From NCBI GenBank assembly GCA_951804985.1, contig OX638133.1, positions 71,120,367 to 71,184,366 of the forward strand: a DNA stretch of 64,000 nucleotides, in the 5' to 3' direction. Source of the stretch: Dryomyza anilis (Eukaryota > Arthropoda > Insecta > Diptera > Dryomyzidae). Position 1 is the first letter of the stretch. Every line of letters starts with the position of its first letter. Below, one piece after another: positions 11,050-24,450 of this stretch. The translations under genes and the position numbers were made by a program. The notes beneath the pieces are model-generated. The model made no database searches and was not told the DNA's origin. It saw only the letters and a program-made list of their open reading frames with translations.

Positions 11050-13270
11050 CCTATATCATATTTTACCAGTAGGAGAATAGTACTACCCTAGTACAAGAGT
11101 CACGATCGGCCTCGACAATTCAAAGGTACATTTTAAAGGTTTTGAGTTCTAATCCCGGCATAGATGCTTGTGTTGATATTTACCACGAATCGTAGATTCA
11201 CAGTACAATGGATATAATATGTCTGAGTGCTGGGACCTTAGTAGTATTCAAAATTAAAGTAAAAAATTGATCGAACTTAGGCTCTCGCCATCTAGACTCT
11301 CGCCCTAATAGACTATATTTTCCCGTGGGGAATACTATATCAATACTATTTTAAATTAAAAACTTAATCTAATAGTTAATCGCTTAGACAGTCTCTAAAC
11401 TTGCTAAACTCGATTTCATTAAACACAGACGACAAGTCGTCTATACTTCTGGTCAACATGATTAACGCTGACTTGGCCCAAACTGCCAAACAAATTGTTA
11501 TGCAATTTAAAATGCCGCCGCAAACGGGAGGTTTAAAAAATATATATTTTTTGTTATTGTTTAGTTGTTTTATATATAATTATTTTACTATAAACCAAAA
11601 CCATAAAAAAATCGCTTAATTAGCTGCTTTTTTTGAAGCTTTGCTCATAAGCTTAAATGTTTATATTCCGATGTTTTTTGTTGTGCGAAATCACAAAGTG
11701 GTTTTTAAACATGTGCGACTGAAAAAATATGATATTTTTTGAAAAAAGATATATTGAAGAAAAACATGTAGAGCTGTTTCTATGACTTCGAATGAAATAA
11801 AAAAAAAAATACTTGCCATGAGTTTCAGATAATAACTGCAATTGAAAGCTGCGGAATTCTTCAAAAGTCTGTTTAAAAAACACAAAACAAATGGCAGACA
11901 AAATGGCAGCATTTGACGGTTTTCGAGTTATTATGGTATGGTGTGAATACATTCCATGAGAATGTGTCAGACAATGATTAAATGGAATTTCAGAATTATA
12001 TTACGACTGAAATGGTTATAAATTATAATTAATTAAATTATAAATAAAACGGTTATTTAAAAATTTCACATTATACAAAATAATCGCACGTTTTACAAAA
12101 TAATCGCACACTTTTTAAAATAATCGTATGGAATGAAATGGTATGGTATCAGAGCAGCATATTTCAAATATTGAAAAGGGTTAAATATTATTTGTTTTCT
12201 TTAAATGAGGGTCATTTTTTAGTTTTGATTTTAAATGCAATATTTTTCTAATATTGCTGAACGAAATATTTTATAGAATAAACAATGAATATATTTAAGT
12301 AAAATATAGAAGTAATGTATTTTATAAATTATATGATTAATTATATTATACTTTCATTTTCCGCAAATGTACTTTTTTCGTCAGAAAGAATAACTGCAAT
12401 TAAATTAAGGCATTTTATTAATTTTGAAAGAAGAAATAAAAGAACTCTCGCATAAAATAAATGTAACTAAAAACAACGTGGAAACGTGAAACCAACTTTT
12501 TTCTGCAGTTCTTTTTCTTTGTATAGTTTTTATTTTCTTTTAATTTATTTTTTGGTAATTTAATTTTTTTTTTTTAATATTTGTTTTCTTATATTTTTTT
12601 ATATTTCGTTGCTAGTTGCTTACTTGGTGCAGGCTTTTAAAAAGAATAATATTTCTTCAATGCTAGTGACGGCGCAATTAAATAGCAATTTGAGCGCTGT
12701 GAAAATATTTCCAAAACTTTTCATTTCAAGCAATTAAATATTGTTTGAAGGTACTTGAATGTTGATTATCAAATAGAAAGACTTTCAGACTTTCCTTTTC
12801 TAAGAGAATAGATCTTTTGTTTTTTTTAATTTCTAAAACTATTTTAATAATTAGCTATTATTTCTAATACATAAAGGAATGAATACGACCTATATTGACA
12901 CTAATTTCGCATAAACATTGTTTAAACTAAATATCTAAAAATGTATTAAAAAAAAGGGAAAATATCAAAATGATCTGGCAATTTCAAGATATTAGAAATG
13001 ATTGCTATTCTATAGTAGTTCGAATAAGTGGGTTCACAGTTTCCAGATATTTGTAGGACCATGTAAATATACGACAATACGAAAATTATACTGTGAGCAT
13101 CATTTACCTGTTCAATATGTTTAGCTGCAGTTAAAAGTTTTACATACAGTTTCTAAAATCATTTTATGAAATTTATATTATGCAATTTATTTAGTTTGAT
13201 ATTTTGTTAACACATTTTTGAACAAACAGCAACTATTAATTGTAATTTCTACATTTCGCAAAGTACGACA
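11050..13270. other. AT-rich region without a recognised gene
   Basis: A box-B-like word (GAGTTCTAATCCCGG at about 11143) hints at an old tRNA-derived SINE piece, but no partner box A is clear. Near 12065-12130 a 23-bp unit containing AAAATAATCGCAC occurs three times. Frames at 11401-11619 (plus) and 11653-11952 (minus) have no recognisable motifs. Confidence 0.4.
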
Positions 13271-13704
13271 TACCCTAGTAGAAATTTTGGTAGGGCACAT
13301 GATCATGAAGTGATCATGTCATTATTTGAGATGATCGGGATATGACGAGGCCCATAATGTCCTTGTAACGCAGTGTCCTGATCACGTATTGATCTCAGGC
13401 TATGATCATGTTCTGATTGAGCAATTCCCCATTTTAATATTTACCCGACAATTGCCTTGTCTGAGCCCGAGCATAATAGGGTTTCTCTCATTAATCTCGA
13501 TCATTGCCTGATGCTAATTTCGTTATGAGGAACAAATAATCTAGCTATGATCGGGAACTTTGACTGTTTAGATAATGTAAACCCTGCCATGGTAAGCATG
13601 ATAAGGGCATGCAAAGCCAATGATCATATTTTCTCTAATAGGGCTTACCCAACGAAAACCCGATCATTTACCGATGGCGCATAGAGCAAATTTCTACTAG
13701 GGTA
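13271..13704. mobile_element. TIR-MITE, CCCTAGTAGAAATTT family
   Basis: The terminal inverted repeats are CCCTAGTAGAAATTT and AAATTTCTACTAGGG, perfect over 15 bp, with TA on each outer side as expected for a Tc1/mariner-type target duplication. The interior is rich in ATGATCAT-type palindromes. There is no open frame. The 130 bp relative at 2757-2886 shows this is a family. Confidence 0.85.
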
Positions 13705-13727
13705 ACAAAAAAAAAGCTGTGGTATTA

Positions 13728-14370
13728 AACATGCATAAATTAGTAAAATGTTTTATAATATATTTATTTATAATTACAACTTTTTATTAATAAAAATAAA
13801 TTATAAAAAATTATTTATAAAAATACATTTAAAAAAAAAATTTACTAAAATTTTTTTTGAAAATTTGTTTTTTCGAAAAAATTTTATTTTTTGAAAACAA
13901 AATTTGTTTCGGATACATTTTTTAATCGGACCATTTTTTTTTCAGGAAATATTTTTTTTGAAAAAAAAAATGTTTACTGTTATTTTTGAATTCAAATTTT
14001 ACAACACTTTTTTTTCGAATTATTTTTTAAAAACTATTTTTTTTTTGAAAAATTTGTAAAATAAATTCCATTAATTGATTTATTTTGAAAAAAAAATATT
14101 AGTTCAACAGTATTCATCATATTGAATAATATATTCATAAATATTATGAAATATATTATCATCAATATGGCGATTCAAATTCATGGTATTGAATATTTCG
14201 TTCTTTACTATGATGCTCGATGGTATGAATAAGTTTATATATATAATGAATACATTCTTCAATATATCATTTAATGAACGATGGTATCATATGATGATTC
14301 TTGTAGTTGGTAGAAAAATTCATCATATTTATGAATAAAATCATCATATTGATGAATTTTTTTTCTGTGA
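13728..14370. mobile_element. Truncated copy of the CACAGAAAAAAA MITE
   Basis: The start (CATAAATTAGTAAAATG and onwards) aligns with the interior of the 5061-6117 element from about 5431. The copy runs through the same T-run core and the ATCATATTGATGAA sub-terminal repeats to a right end TTTTTTTTCTGTGA. The left end is missing. It begins about 25 bp after the MITE ending at 13704. Confidence 0.75.
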
Positions 14371-15055
14371 ACTTTTTGAAGGGATGCAACCACAAATTGA
14401 CATTTTATGTGTTGTGACATTTTATGTCTGGTATTAATGTCAGACCAAAATATGCCGAATTGTGATTACGCTAAATATTAATTTTGTAAAATTGTATTGA
14501 ATTTGAGATTTATTGTAAAGACAAGTAACAAAAATTCATATTAATGGGTAAATTTTACATTTTTCCTGCATTTTTTGCATCTTTGTCGAATTGTTTAATA
14601 TTTTTACTGTAATACAATTCTTATAATGTTGAATTTTAATTCACTATTGAGTTGTTATTTCACATATTTTATTTCGTTGCTGCACATTTTAATTTAGTTT
14701 TTTCTATTGCGTAACATTTTTTCAGAAAATTGCATAGTGTTACTGTACTTTTAAAACTAGTTTACAGGAAAACATTTAAACATAATTGTCCATACTAATT
14801 TTAGTATACAAAATAATACCAATATTTCCATCTGTTTTAAAGATATTTAGATCTAAACTCGTTAGAAATTTTAATTTTTATATTTTTGGTATTAATCATT
14901 ATTTTTTATTTTTGTTTATCATCCAATAAAATATATAAAATAGTGAATGTTTATTCAATACATAATCTAAACATATGATCAAAAATACTAACTTTTATCT
15001 AATATACCCTTTGGAAAATATACCGTTTGGAAAAAAACTAGTATACAGTTGAAAT
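14371..15055. other. AT-rich stretch, nothing recognised
   Basis: No open frame, repeat unit or RNA gene could be supported. Confidence 0.5.
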
Positions 15056-15679
15056 TAGACATCTGCACAAGACATTTGTGTTTGAAGTTCCCACAACAAA
15101 ATAAGCACTACTGCACTCTACAGTATTGAGTGTATTTTGCAATGGCAGTTTACAATATTATTGTGAACTTTCTCTAGCGACTTCACTTCATTGGATTATT
15201 TGTTTATTTGGTGTCAAGTAGTGTCAAACTTTTTTCCAGACATTCTATGTTTTGAAAAACAAAATAAAATGACACTACTGAAAATTCAAGAAGTACAGTG
15301 AGTGGGCGCAACGAGTAAAGATTGAGAAGACGAACATTGAAAACAACAACAAATCTTTTTTTGAAAAAATTGATTTGAAAAATTAATATAAAATATATAA
15401 TTTTTTTATACCTTTAGAATTTTTTATATTTTTCAATATTAATAAAAATTCCTACACTGAGTACTCAGTGTCATTACAGTATTTGGCTTTTTTTTGTACA
15501 TCAGTATAGAGCTCTACACTACAACTACGTCTTGTTTGTGTTTTGTTTTGACACTACTTGTGCTTTGTTGTTGAGTGCAACACATTCATTTGCATTTCAA
15601 GAATAGAGTCGGTGACAGTACAGTACAGATAAAATTAATGTAGTGAAGTGGGTTTGATATGCATTTGGGCAGATCAGCT
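15056..15679 (+). mobile_element. TIR-MITE, AGACATCTGCACAA family, copy 1
   Basis: The left end TAGACATCTGCACAAGACA is clear; the right end (GCATTTGGGCAGATCAGCT) is a decayed inverted copy. Internal landmarks are AGAAGACGAACATTGAAAAC, GAGTACTCAGTGTCATT, ATCAGTATAGAGCTCT and TAGAGTCGGTGACAGTAC. All recur in the same order at 20778-21417. No coding capacity. Confidence 0.8.
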
Positions 15680-17555
15680 CCCATTCTCTCATAAACTGTT
15701 TTAAATTTTAGTAATAATATGTAGTTCTTATAATGTTTATTTGAACATAAATATTATATATAATTGCATTCAAGAAATTTCGTATTTTTACTTTTATACA
15801 TACGTTTAACGTAATAAATAAAACTATATATTGTACACATTTTAGGTTAACAAACATCCTTTATATTTTTGTTATAGTACCTATATATTTAAAAAAATTT
15901 ATTAATTGAAATTAAATCACATTTGCATTCCAGAAATTAAGCATTTTCCATTTTATTTCAAAAACAATTTGTATTTCTTCGAAATTAATGTAAAATGTTT
16001 TTGCATTATTGCACTATTTTCTCTCCAACTTTTTAATTTTTGCTACAATACAGCTGAAATAATGCTTATTATAAGCTATTAAAAGTTTTTTAAAATTTAA
16101 ATTTCACTTTTAGTGCAAATATTGTTATGTATTTTCACATTATCATTTAATTTATACTCGGCAATGCTACATTTATACATGTGGCACTTGTGTGTTTTTG
16201 ATTTTATTTTATTTTTTATGTCACATATATATATAAATTATTTTTACTACACTTTGGCTAAAACTAGTTCGCCTACATAATGTGTCTCGACCATCGTAGG
16301 AAATCAAGCCCCCCCTCCCCCTTCCCACTACATTATGGTTTTTACTTTTCGCTATTGGCAAATTGCAATATATGTGTTGAGGATTATTTTTTTTTCTGTT
16401 TTGTTGTATTTTTTCTAAGCTTATTATTTTTAATGTAGCATTTTTTGTGTCAATTGTCTTGATTATTTTTAATGCTCAGACGCAATTTTTGCACAATAAA
16501 AATGCATTAAAGCGCGTCTACAAATTTGGCTAAAACCACTATGGTTGAGCTTTTTTTCATATTTTTTGATTTATACCAACTAAATATTTTCTATACTATA
16601 TTTTTTTGGAAAATTAAAGTTGTGTTTAAAATGCTTTTTTGTACGTTGTACATCTTTGGGCGCTACAGGAATCCACTGTGCAAAGGCATGAAAAATTATG
16701 GTACGTGCTCACGTGATCGATCTGATCGAACGCATATGTGTCCGTTCTCTGTCCGTCTGTATATCTGTCTGAGACCATATATGTCTGTCTTAATATCTAA
16801 CGCGCGTTTGACTGTCTGTCGCATGTCTGTTGCTTGCGGGAGACATGGACATGCAACTTGTGTATAGCAAACCCAGTAGAAAACCTCTAAACATATAATA
16901 AACCTTTAGAAAATTTTTATATTTTTGGAAATATATTTTTTTTTTGTTTTTTAACTTAAAAATGCTTTTTGTAGGTGTTGAGAAAATGATTGCTGTATAA
17001 TTTGTTGTTTTGCAAAATGTTGCCAAATTGTTTATTGGGCCCCCCCTGCCAAATATGTTGTTTGTCTGTCTTACATCTATCTCCACATTCAGCTGTTTCC
17101 ATTGTCTATTATCCGATAATTACATATTTGATTGATGATCAATTGATTGACAGTCTTACAGATAGTTGGCCATATTTATGGTTTGTATTAACAAGTTAAC
17201 ATTGTTGTTTTTGTGTCACCACAACATGTGGTTGTTGGTTGTATAGATGGTGCAATAATTGCTTTATTAAAGTTTACAATTGTTTCTATTGCATTTTATA
17301 TCAAATTTTTGGCATTTTTACTAATTTTTATTTATCTTTTCTTTGCAGGTGAGTTTTTGGAAATTGGAAATAAAGCAAATTTTAATAAATTTAATGTGGT
17401 TGGTGAGTGTTAATAATTTTCTATTTGGGAAAATTATGTTTATTGAAATACAGTTTATACAGGGAATGTGGACAACATGTGCCTATTTCCTGATACAGCG
17501 TAAAAGAACAATTGGTTGGGAAGTGACTGGTAAAGAAAGGGGATATGGTAAGCCA
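15680..17555. other. AT-rich region with a TGTCTG-type degenerate repeat
   Basis: No gene recognised. At about 16738-16845 the words GTCCGT, GTCTGT and TGTCTGTC repeat irregularly, giving a (GTCY)n-like tract as found in mini-me elements. Frames at 16526-16867, 16790-17086 and 17213-17558 show no recognisable protein family. Confidence 0.4.
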
Positions 17556-18719
17556 TAGACATCTGCACAAGTACATTTGAAACTCACTTCAAGACATTCA
17601 CTTCGTTTCAAAACATTTACTGTCGTCAACTCAATGCTTGAAAATCAAATTAATGTCTTGCTCAGAACAACAAAGCACCAAGTACTGTCAAAAAACAAAA
17701 TACAAACAAAACTGCAGTGAAGAGGTCTATGATGATGTGCAATAAAAATTCAAATATTGAAATCAACTGCTATGGCACCGAGTACTTAGTGCATTTTTCA
17801 TATTTTTATAAAATATAAAAAATCCAAAAAGGTATAAGAAAATCATATAATATTTTATATTAAGTTTTTATTTATCGAACAAATTTTTTTTCATTATTTA
17901 ATTTAGACCAAATCGTTGTACAAATTTTTTTGTAACAATTTTTTTTTTTTTGAAAAAATTAAGTTTGTTGTATTTTTTATTAACACATAAATACCGACAA
18001 CAACATTACTGCCTAGTAGTAAATTTCAGGCGCAAGAAGCTATGCTAGCACTGATTCTCAAGCAGATATAACTCCTTCCCGTCTAAATGATTTACTTTCT
18101 TCTTTTTTATATGAAATGAACATTTTTGCAGGACTTCCCTATTCGTTTCTCAGAGAACGGATCTCAGAAGGTCTCACAAAATAGTTTGACCTATTACTGT
18201 TAGCATTCTATTAGAAGGTGAGCTAGCAGTGCTTCGCTTTTGTATTTGATAAATATTAGAAATAGTCACCAAATCGATTGGCGCTGATTCTCTAGAAGGT
18301 GTGCTGGAAGTACATTAGCTTCAGTGATGGCAGAATGTGTATTGAGCATGCTAAGAAGTTGTTATAGCAGGGCTTCTACTGGCAAAGCCTGGACAAATGT
18401 ACTACTGGGTGCCGTCGAACGCCGTTTTTTCAATGTTCGTCTTCTCACTCGTTACTAGTTGCGCACACTCGCTGCACTCACTGTATTCGTTGCATGTTCA
18501 GCAACAGTCTTGTCGTTGGGTTTTGTTTTTCAAAACATTGAGTGTTTTGAGTGGCTTGATGTTTTGACAGTACTTGACACTAATGAAACAAATACTGCAG
18601 TGAAGTGAAATCGCGCCGAGAGACTTCACCACTGTCATTTGAGAAATGAATTTAAAACTGTAGAGTGCAGTAGTGCATATTTGCAGAGAAAACTTCAAAA
18701 CCATTTGTGCAGATGTCTA
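17556..18719 (-). mobile_element. TIR-MITE, AGACATCTGCACAA family, copy 2 (enlarged)
   Basis: Ends are TAGACATCTGCACAAG and TTTGTGCAGATGTCTA. The order of internal landmarks is reversed and complemented relative to the copies at 15056 and 20778, so it lies in the minus orientation. It is about 1.16 kb against 0.62-0.64 kb for the others. The excess is a segment at about 18000-18420 absent from the other copies, likely a secondary insertion. Confidence 0.8.
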
Positions 18720-19189
18720 GTAAGCAATACAAAAGAAAAATGGTAAACACAGACAGTCTATGGTAGAAAATAGGTTAAAACCAAATTGGTAGACAAAGGT
18801 GGGATATAGTAGATAATATTTTGAAAGTAAAATGGTAGAAACAGGCAGAATGTAGAAGGCAAAGGTAGGGTGCATTAATACATATAGCTGTTGATATCAG
18901 CTGCAATTTTCGTCGATACCACAAATTTTTACCATCTAAAAATTAGCGGAACAAAAGGGCAGAAATGAGCATCAATGTTTATTTAATACTGACATAAAAG
19001 AGAAATTTTGGCACAGAGCTGTATATTGTAGTTGTTTATCTTTTTGCCAAATACGGGCGTGATTGGACAAAGGAGCGTTTCACATCCAATATAACCCAAA
19101 CTTTAAAAATGCTATAACTCCTGACCTAGGAAGAGCAGAGTTGTAAAAATCAGAAAATGTTTTTATAAAAACAATTGTAAAACTATTTT
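18720..19189. other. No feature recognised
   Basis: Short A-rich stretch with GTAGAAAA-type words at 18760-18860; no gene or clear element. Confidence 0.4.
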
Positions 19190-19615
19190 TAATATTTTTT
19201 AAAAACAAAAATTGATTAACACTTTTGTTAAATGAAATATATTTGAATATTAAAAAAAAAAAATCGAATAAATTTTTTTTTTACAAAAATTTTTTTTCGG
19301 AACAATTTTTTTTGTCCGAAATTTTTTTGCGGATAATTTTTTTACTGTTATTTATTAAATAAAAATTTATTAAATAAAAATTTGACAACACTTTTATTCG
19401 AATTATTTTATAAAAAAAAATATTATGAATAAATTCATCAGTATTACAATTCAAATTCATTGTATTGAATATTTTGTTCATATATATAATGAATGCATTC
19501 ATTAATATGTCATTTAATGAACGGTGGTTTAAATATGATGTTTTTGGTAGTCGGTGAAAAAAATTCGTAATATTTATGAATAAATTCATGATATTGAAGA
19601 ATTTTTTTTCTGTGT
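19190..19615. mobile_element. Partial copy of the CACAGAAAAAAA MITE
   Basis: The T-run core followed by AATTCATCAGTATTACAATTC, TTTAATGAACGGTGGTT and the right end AAGAATTTTTTTTCTGTGT matches 5905-6117 closely. The left part is truncated. The minus-strand frame at 19281-19589 is a by-product. Confidence 0.7.
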
Positions 19616-20480
19616 TGAAATAAATAATATCGCTCGATCCGTGTTAGTTCTGTCAACGGTTAATTGTTGCATTGTGTTTTCAACAACTACAAAATGTTTG
19701 TGCATAAATTTACAACAACTTTTATGTGCTAACTTTAATCTCAGATAGTCAAATTATGAGATAGTAAAATTATGATTAATATAGTCATACATCTCACACT
19801 GTATACTAAAAACATATTTTTACTATATGTCTGGAATTTATATACATAATACAAATTATGAAATGTTTTATTATTACTCACTTGAAACCGGTTTAAATTA
19901 ACACACAAAATAACTCGTTTTGATAATGTTTGGTTTCGTTTTTGTTTTCAAAATCGTGTAAAGAAACTTTATCAAAAAGAAGCCGCCACAATAAAGTGTT
20001 GACAGAAGCACAGGTAACGCGATAAGAGGTAAAGTCTTGGTATGACGTATAAAAACTATGAAGAGATAACTTTAAACAAATGAACACAACGGTGTCTAAA
20101 AAAAAAAATGTATACTACGTATGGAAAAAATACCAATAGATATGTAAAACTAAAAATTGAGAGATGATAAAATTGTATTTTATCTCTGCATATTTTACCA
20201 TAAAGTAAACCATGTTAGTGCAACGATAATAACAGGCATTCAAACCAAGAAACCAACTGATAAAAAATAAGAGTGAAAAAGAAATATGTTATTCAGGCAT
20301 TTTAATTTACATATTTTTTGTGTATTTTAATTGTAGTTCATAACTTCATAATTCCACGAATTTTTGGGTATCAGCTCGATATGTCAACAAATCGACGTAG
20401 ACATATTTTTTTTTAATTTATTTACACTTAATTACTGCATTATTACAAAGCATTGTGTGTGTATAAAAGGTCATTGGCAA
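19616..20480. other. No feature recognised
   Basis: AT-rich. The minus-strand frame at 19893-20087 has no recognisable motif. Confidence 0.45.
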
Positions 20481-20715
20481 TGATATTTCATAATAGAGAT
20501 GTAGAAGAAGAAAAAAAGAAAAAAAAAAAAAAAAATTAACAAATCTAAATACAACACCGGATATTGAAAATGTACAATATTTTTATTTTGCTTAAATATA
20601 ATTTTCCATAGAAATTTAGTTATGCTTAATTTGCACTGGGGTTCATTCCAATCTGTAGAAGACAAATAGCAAATCACGTAAAAAACAAGTAGCAGAAATG
20701 AACGAAATATAAATA
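20481..20715 (+). repeat. Direct repeat, copy 1 of 2
   Basis: Words GATATTTCATAATA, AATATAATTTTC, GGAAATTTAGTTA-like and AAGTAGCAGAAATGAAC appear here and again in the same order at 21957-22145. The pair brackets the MITE at 20778-21417. No coding function. Confidence 0.6.
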
Positions 20716-20777
20716 TATGTATCTATTATTGATTTTTTAAATTCTTATATATAATAAAAACTTATAGTGCCTGTATT

Positions 20778-21417
20778 TGACATCTGCACAAATGTATATT
20801 AAGTTCCCTCTACAAAATTTGCACTATACATTATTGAGTAAAATTGCAATGACACTCTTTAGTATTATAGTGAAGTCTATCGATATCACTACACTGCAGT
20901 AAACAAAATGACACTAATGACGAATACCGAGTGAGAAGACGAACATTGAAAACCACAACAAATCTGCTGCTTGGCTTTCGTCGGCTTTAATGTTGTTGTT
21001 GGCATTTATGTGTTTATAAAAAACACAACAATCAGTATTAAAAAAAAAGTTAAAATAAATTTTGTTCTAAAAAAAAAGCATTGTTTGAAAAGCAATACAT
21101 ATTGTTTGAAAAAATTATATAATTAAACAAAAGTTGTTCGAATAATAAAAAAATGTAGGGGAGACCGATTAAAAAATAAATGTAAAATGCACTGAGTACT
21201 CAGTGTCATTTCAGTATTTGAATTTTTATCGGACATCAGTATAGAGCTCTTCACTACAACTACGTTTTGTTTGTATTTTGTTTTGACACTACAACTGCTT
21301 TGTTGTTGTGAGCAATACATTCATTTGATTTGCATGCATAGAGTCGGCGACAGTACATGTCTTGAAATAAAATCAATGTCTTGAAGCGTGTTTCAAATGC
21401 ATTTGTACAGATGTCTA
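20778..21417 (+). mobile_element. TIR-MITE, AGACATCTGCACAA family, copy 3
   Basis: Left end TGACATCTGCACAAATG; right end GCATTTGTACAGATGTCTA. Shares internal order with 15056-15679, including GAGTACTCAGTGTCATT and AGAGTCGGCGACAGTAC. No coding capacity, about 640 bp. Confidence 0.85.
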
Positions 21418-21956
21418 GCCTGAATTACGTATTCTATGCACCTACTCTTTAATTTCTTACAGTGTACATAAGCATATCATAATAATTCTAAAAGCACTGT
21501 TTGAAAGCTGAATATCATACCTTTCCAAAATGGTACCACATAATATACTTTTGGTTCGAAACATTTCGAAAAAAGGCACTTAAAAAAATTACTCAAAAAG
21601 TCTTGAAATTTTTTTTTCATGTTTGATCATGTGTTTCGTATATTTAAAATAATAATAATACAAAAAAATAATTTTGATTATGAAAATTCAATAATTTATG
21701 TTTGTAAAACTGTTTGTTCCATACATTTCTGATCACTTTCACTTAAAGAATTTATGAGACGCTAATGCGGTTTCTGACCTATAGCGTACCATAGTGTACC
21801 AGTTCATTTCATATATTTATATTTTGCTGTATATTCTCGAGATAAATTTTCTCATCCAATATAGCATTTTAATGGGATGACCTTTTCAATAAAATTCTTT
21901 TAAAAAAATCATACAAAGCCAGTGTCAGTGAAGCATCTAATTATTTTCTTAGTGTA

Positions 21957-22145
21957 TTGATATTTCATAATAATGAAGAAGTAAAACATAACTGAAGAAA
22001 AAAATTAAAATGCAATACCAGATATGGAAAACTAATTGCTGTATTCAACATTTTTATGTTGCTAAAATATAATTTTCTACGGAAATTTAGTTACACTTAA
22101 TAAATGTAGTTACACAAGTAGCAGAAATGAACAAAATGTAATAAA
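21957..22145 (+). repeat. Direct repeat, copy 2 of 2
   Basis: Diverged duplicate of 20481-20715: TTGATATTTCATAATAATG, AAAATATAATTTTCTAC, GGAAATTTAGTTACACTTAA and AAGTAGCAGAAATGAACAAA. Spacing between the two is about 1.45 kb. Confidence 0.6.
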
Positions 22146-22439
22146 AATGAAAACTTATTTAACATTTCTTGTGAATACGTTAATTTTTGTTACCTATTTA
22201 AAAGTGAAAAGACAAAAATTTATCTTTAATATATTTCGGTACAAATATATGCAATGTTGTAGATTATATAATAAGTATATACTCCGTTTCTTTCTTACTG
22301 TGTAAATTTTTAAGAAAAATGCATTCGTAATTTTTCAGCCTCTTTTTAGAATAAAAATAAAGCAGTTCAGTACTTTACTGTACAAAAAGTAAAAACGTAG
22401 TTATTGTTTCAATTGTCAAGCCTAATTTTAATATATTGT

Positions 22440-23025
22440 AGAACTTGGGGTAAAGTGGAACATGAGGTAAAGTGGGAAATTGTAATTTTTTGACATGTTT
22501 TTGCACTTAAAAAAATAAAAATAAATGTCAAATTCTTCTTATTATGGCATCAACATTTACATCCATGCTTATAATCAAATTTATAACTTTTTATTATATT
22601 TCGAGAACAAGTGAAAAAATGTTTTTGAAAATTTTGTTTAGAATGCTGTTGTTGTTATCAAAAAGTGTGATTTTATGTCCTTTTTAATTGTGGAGTCATG
22701 TTTAAATGAAATAGTCATGTCATGTTTAGATGAAATACAAACGGGTTTAGCAAATAATTTAACATTGCTTAAAAGGTGCTAAGTTATAGTCAAATTGCAA
22801 CATTCGGTAAAAGTGGGAAACATTTTCTGGGGTAAAGTGGGAAATGTAATTTTGGCAATGTTTAAGTGAATATATTATTTAATTGGTTTGGACCAGATAC
22901 CAATTATGACCACAAACTATGGGGTAAAATAGGAAACAGTTTCTGGGGTAAAGTGGGAAACGTAATTTAAGCAATGTTTTAGTGAACATATTATTAAATG
23001 AGTTATTTAATTGGTTTAGACAAGA
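22440..23025 (+). repeat. Degenerate repeats of GGGGTAAAGTGGGAAA
   Basis: The word (C/G)GGGTAAAGTGGGAAA or a near variant occurs about six times (near 22447, 22464, 22806, 22829, 22921 and 22945). A longer unit, including GTAATTTnnGCAATGTTT and TTATTTAATTGGTTT, is present twice at about 22829-22910 and 22944-23020, a 115 bp period. No frame is open across it. Confidence 0.75.
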
Positions 23026-23029
23026 TAAA

Positions 23030-24446
23030 AATTATGTCATCAAGGAAGTCAAGCTTATTTTATATTTTATCATATTTATAATTATCAAATATTTTCGATA
23101 TTTTTCATGTAACCAAAAAAGTGTTGGAATATGTTTAATTTAAATGTATAGCTTTGAAATCAAATATTTCAAAATATTAACAATTTTCTTCATAATTTTG
23201 GACTTCATTCATTAAAGTCCATACCATGTAGTTCCAATTATAAAGTTTTATATGGTCACTACTCAATATACTTCAATTAATTTTGATTTTCCCATAACTA
23301 AAACGGTTTCAAAACATTTGTAAAACATTAAATCCTCAAGGTCAATGTACAGAGTAGAGCCTTATTATATAAGTGGATTTTTTTTCGGTGGGTTTCTTAA
23401 CGGCCAAGCTAGCTCTTAACCAGTTTAAGCATCCCGCATAAATTTTTTTGTGCCCCAACCATATTGAGCAGCATGAGTTGGCAACATAAATTAACTGTAA
23501 CGAATATGTCAAAACAGCCAGCAACGGAACGGAACAGCAGAAAAAATGTCACAAACAATTAATTAAAATCTAAACCAAAAAAAAACTTAAGTTACCAAAA
23601 AATAATAAAAAAATCGTGCACAAAAAAATTAGAACAGTAACGACTACCAAAATGAAAAACACAAAAAAAAAGTATTGCGCGTGAAAATTCAATTTATTTG
23701 TGTAGCTACTGCAAGACGATTAAAGTTTTAATTTTTCAAAGTGAAGCCAACGCAAAAAGAAACAAAATAAAAATACTAACGAAAAATCAAAGTCGCGGCA
23801 ACACTGGAAAAATTACATCACTGTGTGCGCGCCATGGCGTCAGCAGTCAAAAATCAAAAACAAAAAAAATGTTAAAAGAACAAAAATGGTGGGGGTTGCC
23901 GTGCGCTCAATGGCACTGGCACGTTTCGGCTGAGTAGCAGAAAGGCATCAACATCAGCTACAGAAAAAAACAAAGAATAACGCAATAAAACGAACTTTGA
24001 ACTTGTTTGAACTTCTTCCATAGTTCAGTTACACAAAAACAAGTCGATCAAATAAATTCAATAAAAATATTTATTCAAAAATTAGTTCTTCCAAAAAGTT
24101 TTCTAATTGTATCAAATAACAAATAAAAGTCAAAATAAAAATTTAAAAAAATTATGTGAGTTATGGTGTTAAAAATGTTTGTTTGGTTGATAATTTATAT
24201 ATGTTAAAATAATGAAAAGAAACTTATTTAAATTTCTATTTGGAATTTAATTTCGAATTTCCAATGAAATTCTAATTGTAATAATTTCCGACAAATTTTA
24301 ATAAATATGGTATGATACACCGAGATCTACTCGACCACTTACCAATCAATACTATAGTGCTGCATCTCATATGCGGACGACTTATTTACAGCAGACATCA
24401 CTTCAATACGTTTCGTGAATGTTCTACACATTCGCACTTATGTGTT
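23030..24446. other. A-rich unique-looking stretch, possible untranslated exon
   Basis: From about 23340 to 24010 the plus strand is A-rich with interspersed CG words (GCAACGGAACGGAACAGCAG, GCGCGCCATGGCGTC). This style resembles long fly 5' untranslated leaders, and GGCAACACTGG occurs near 23798. The plus-strand frame at 23698-23937 has no recognisable domain. Assignment is speculative. Confidence 0.2.
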
Positions 24447-24450
24447 TTAA

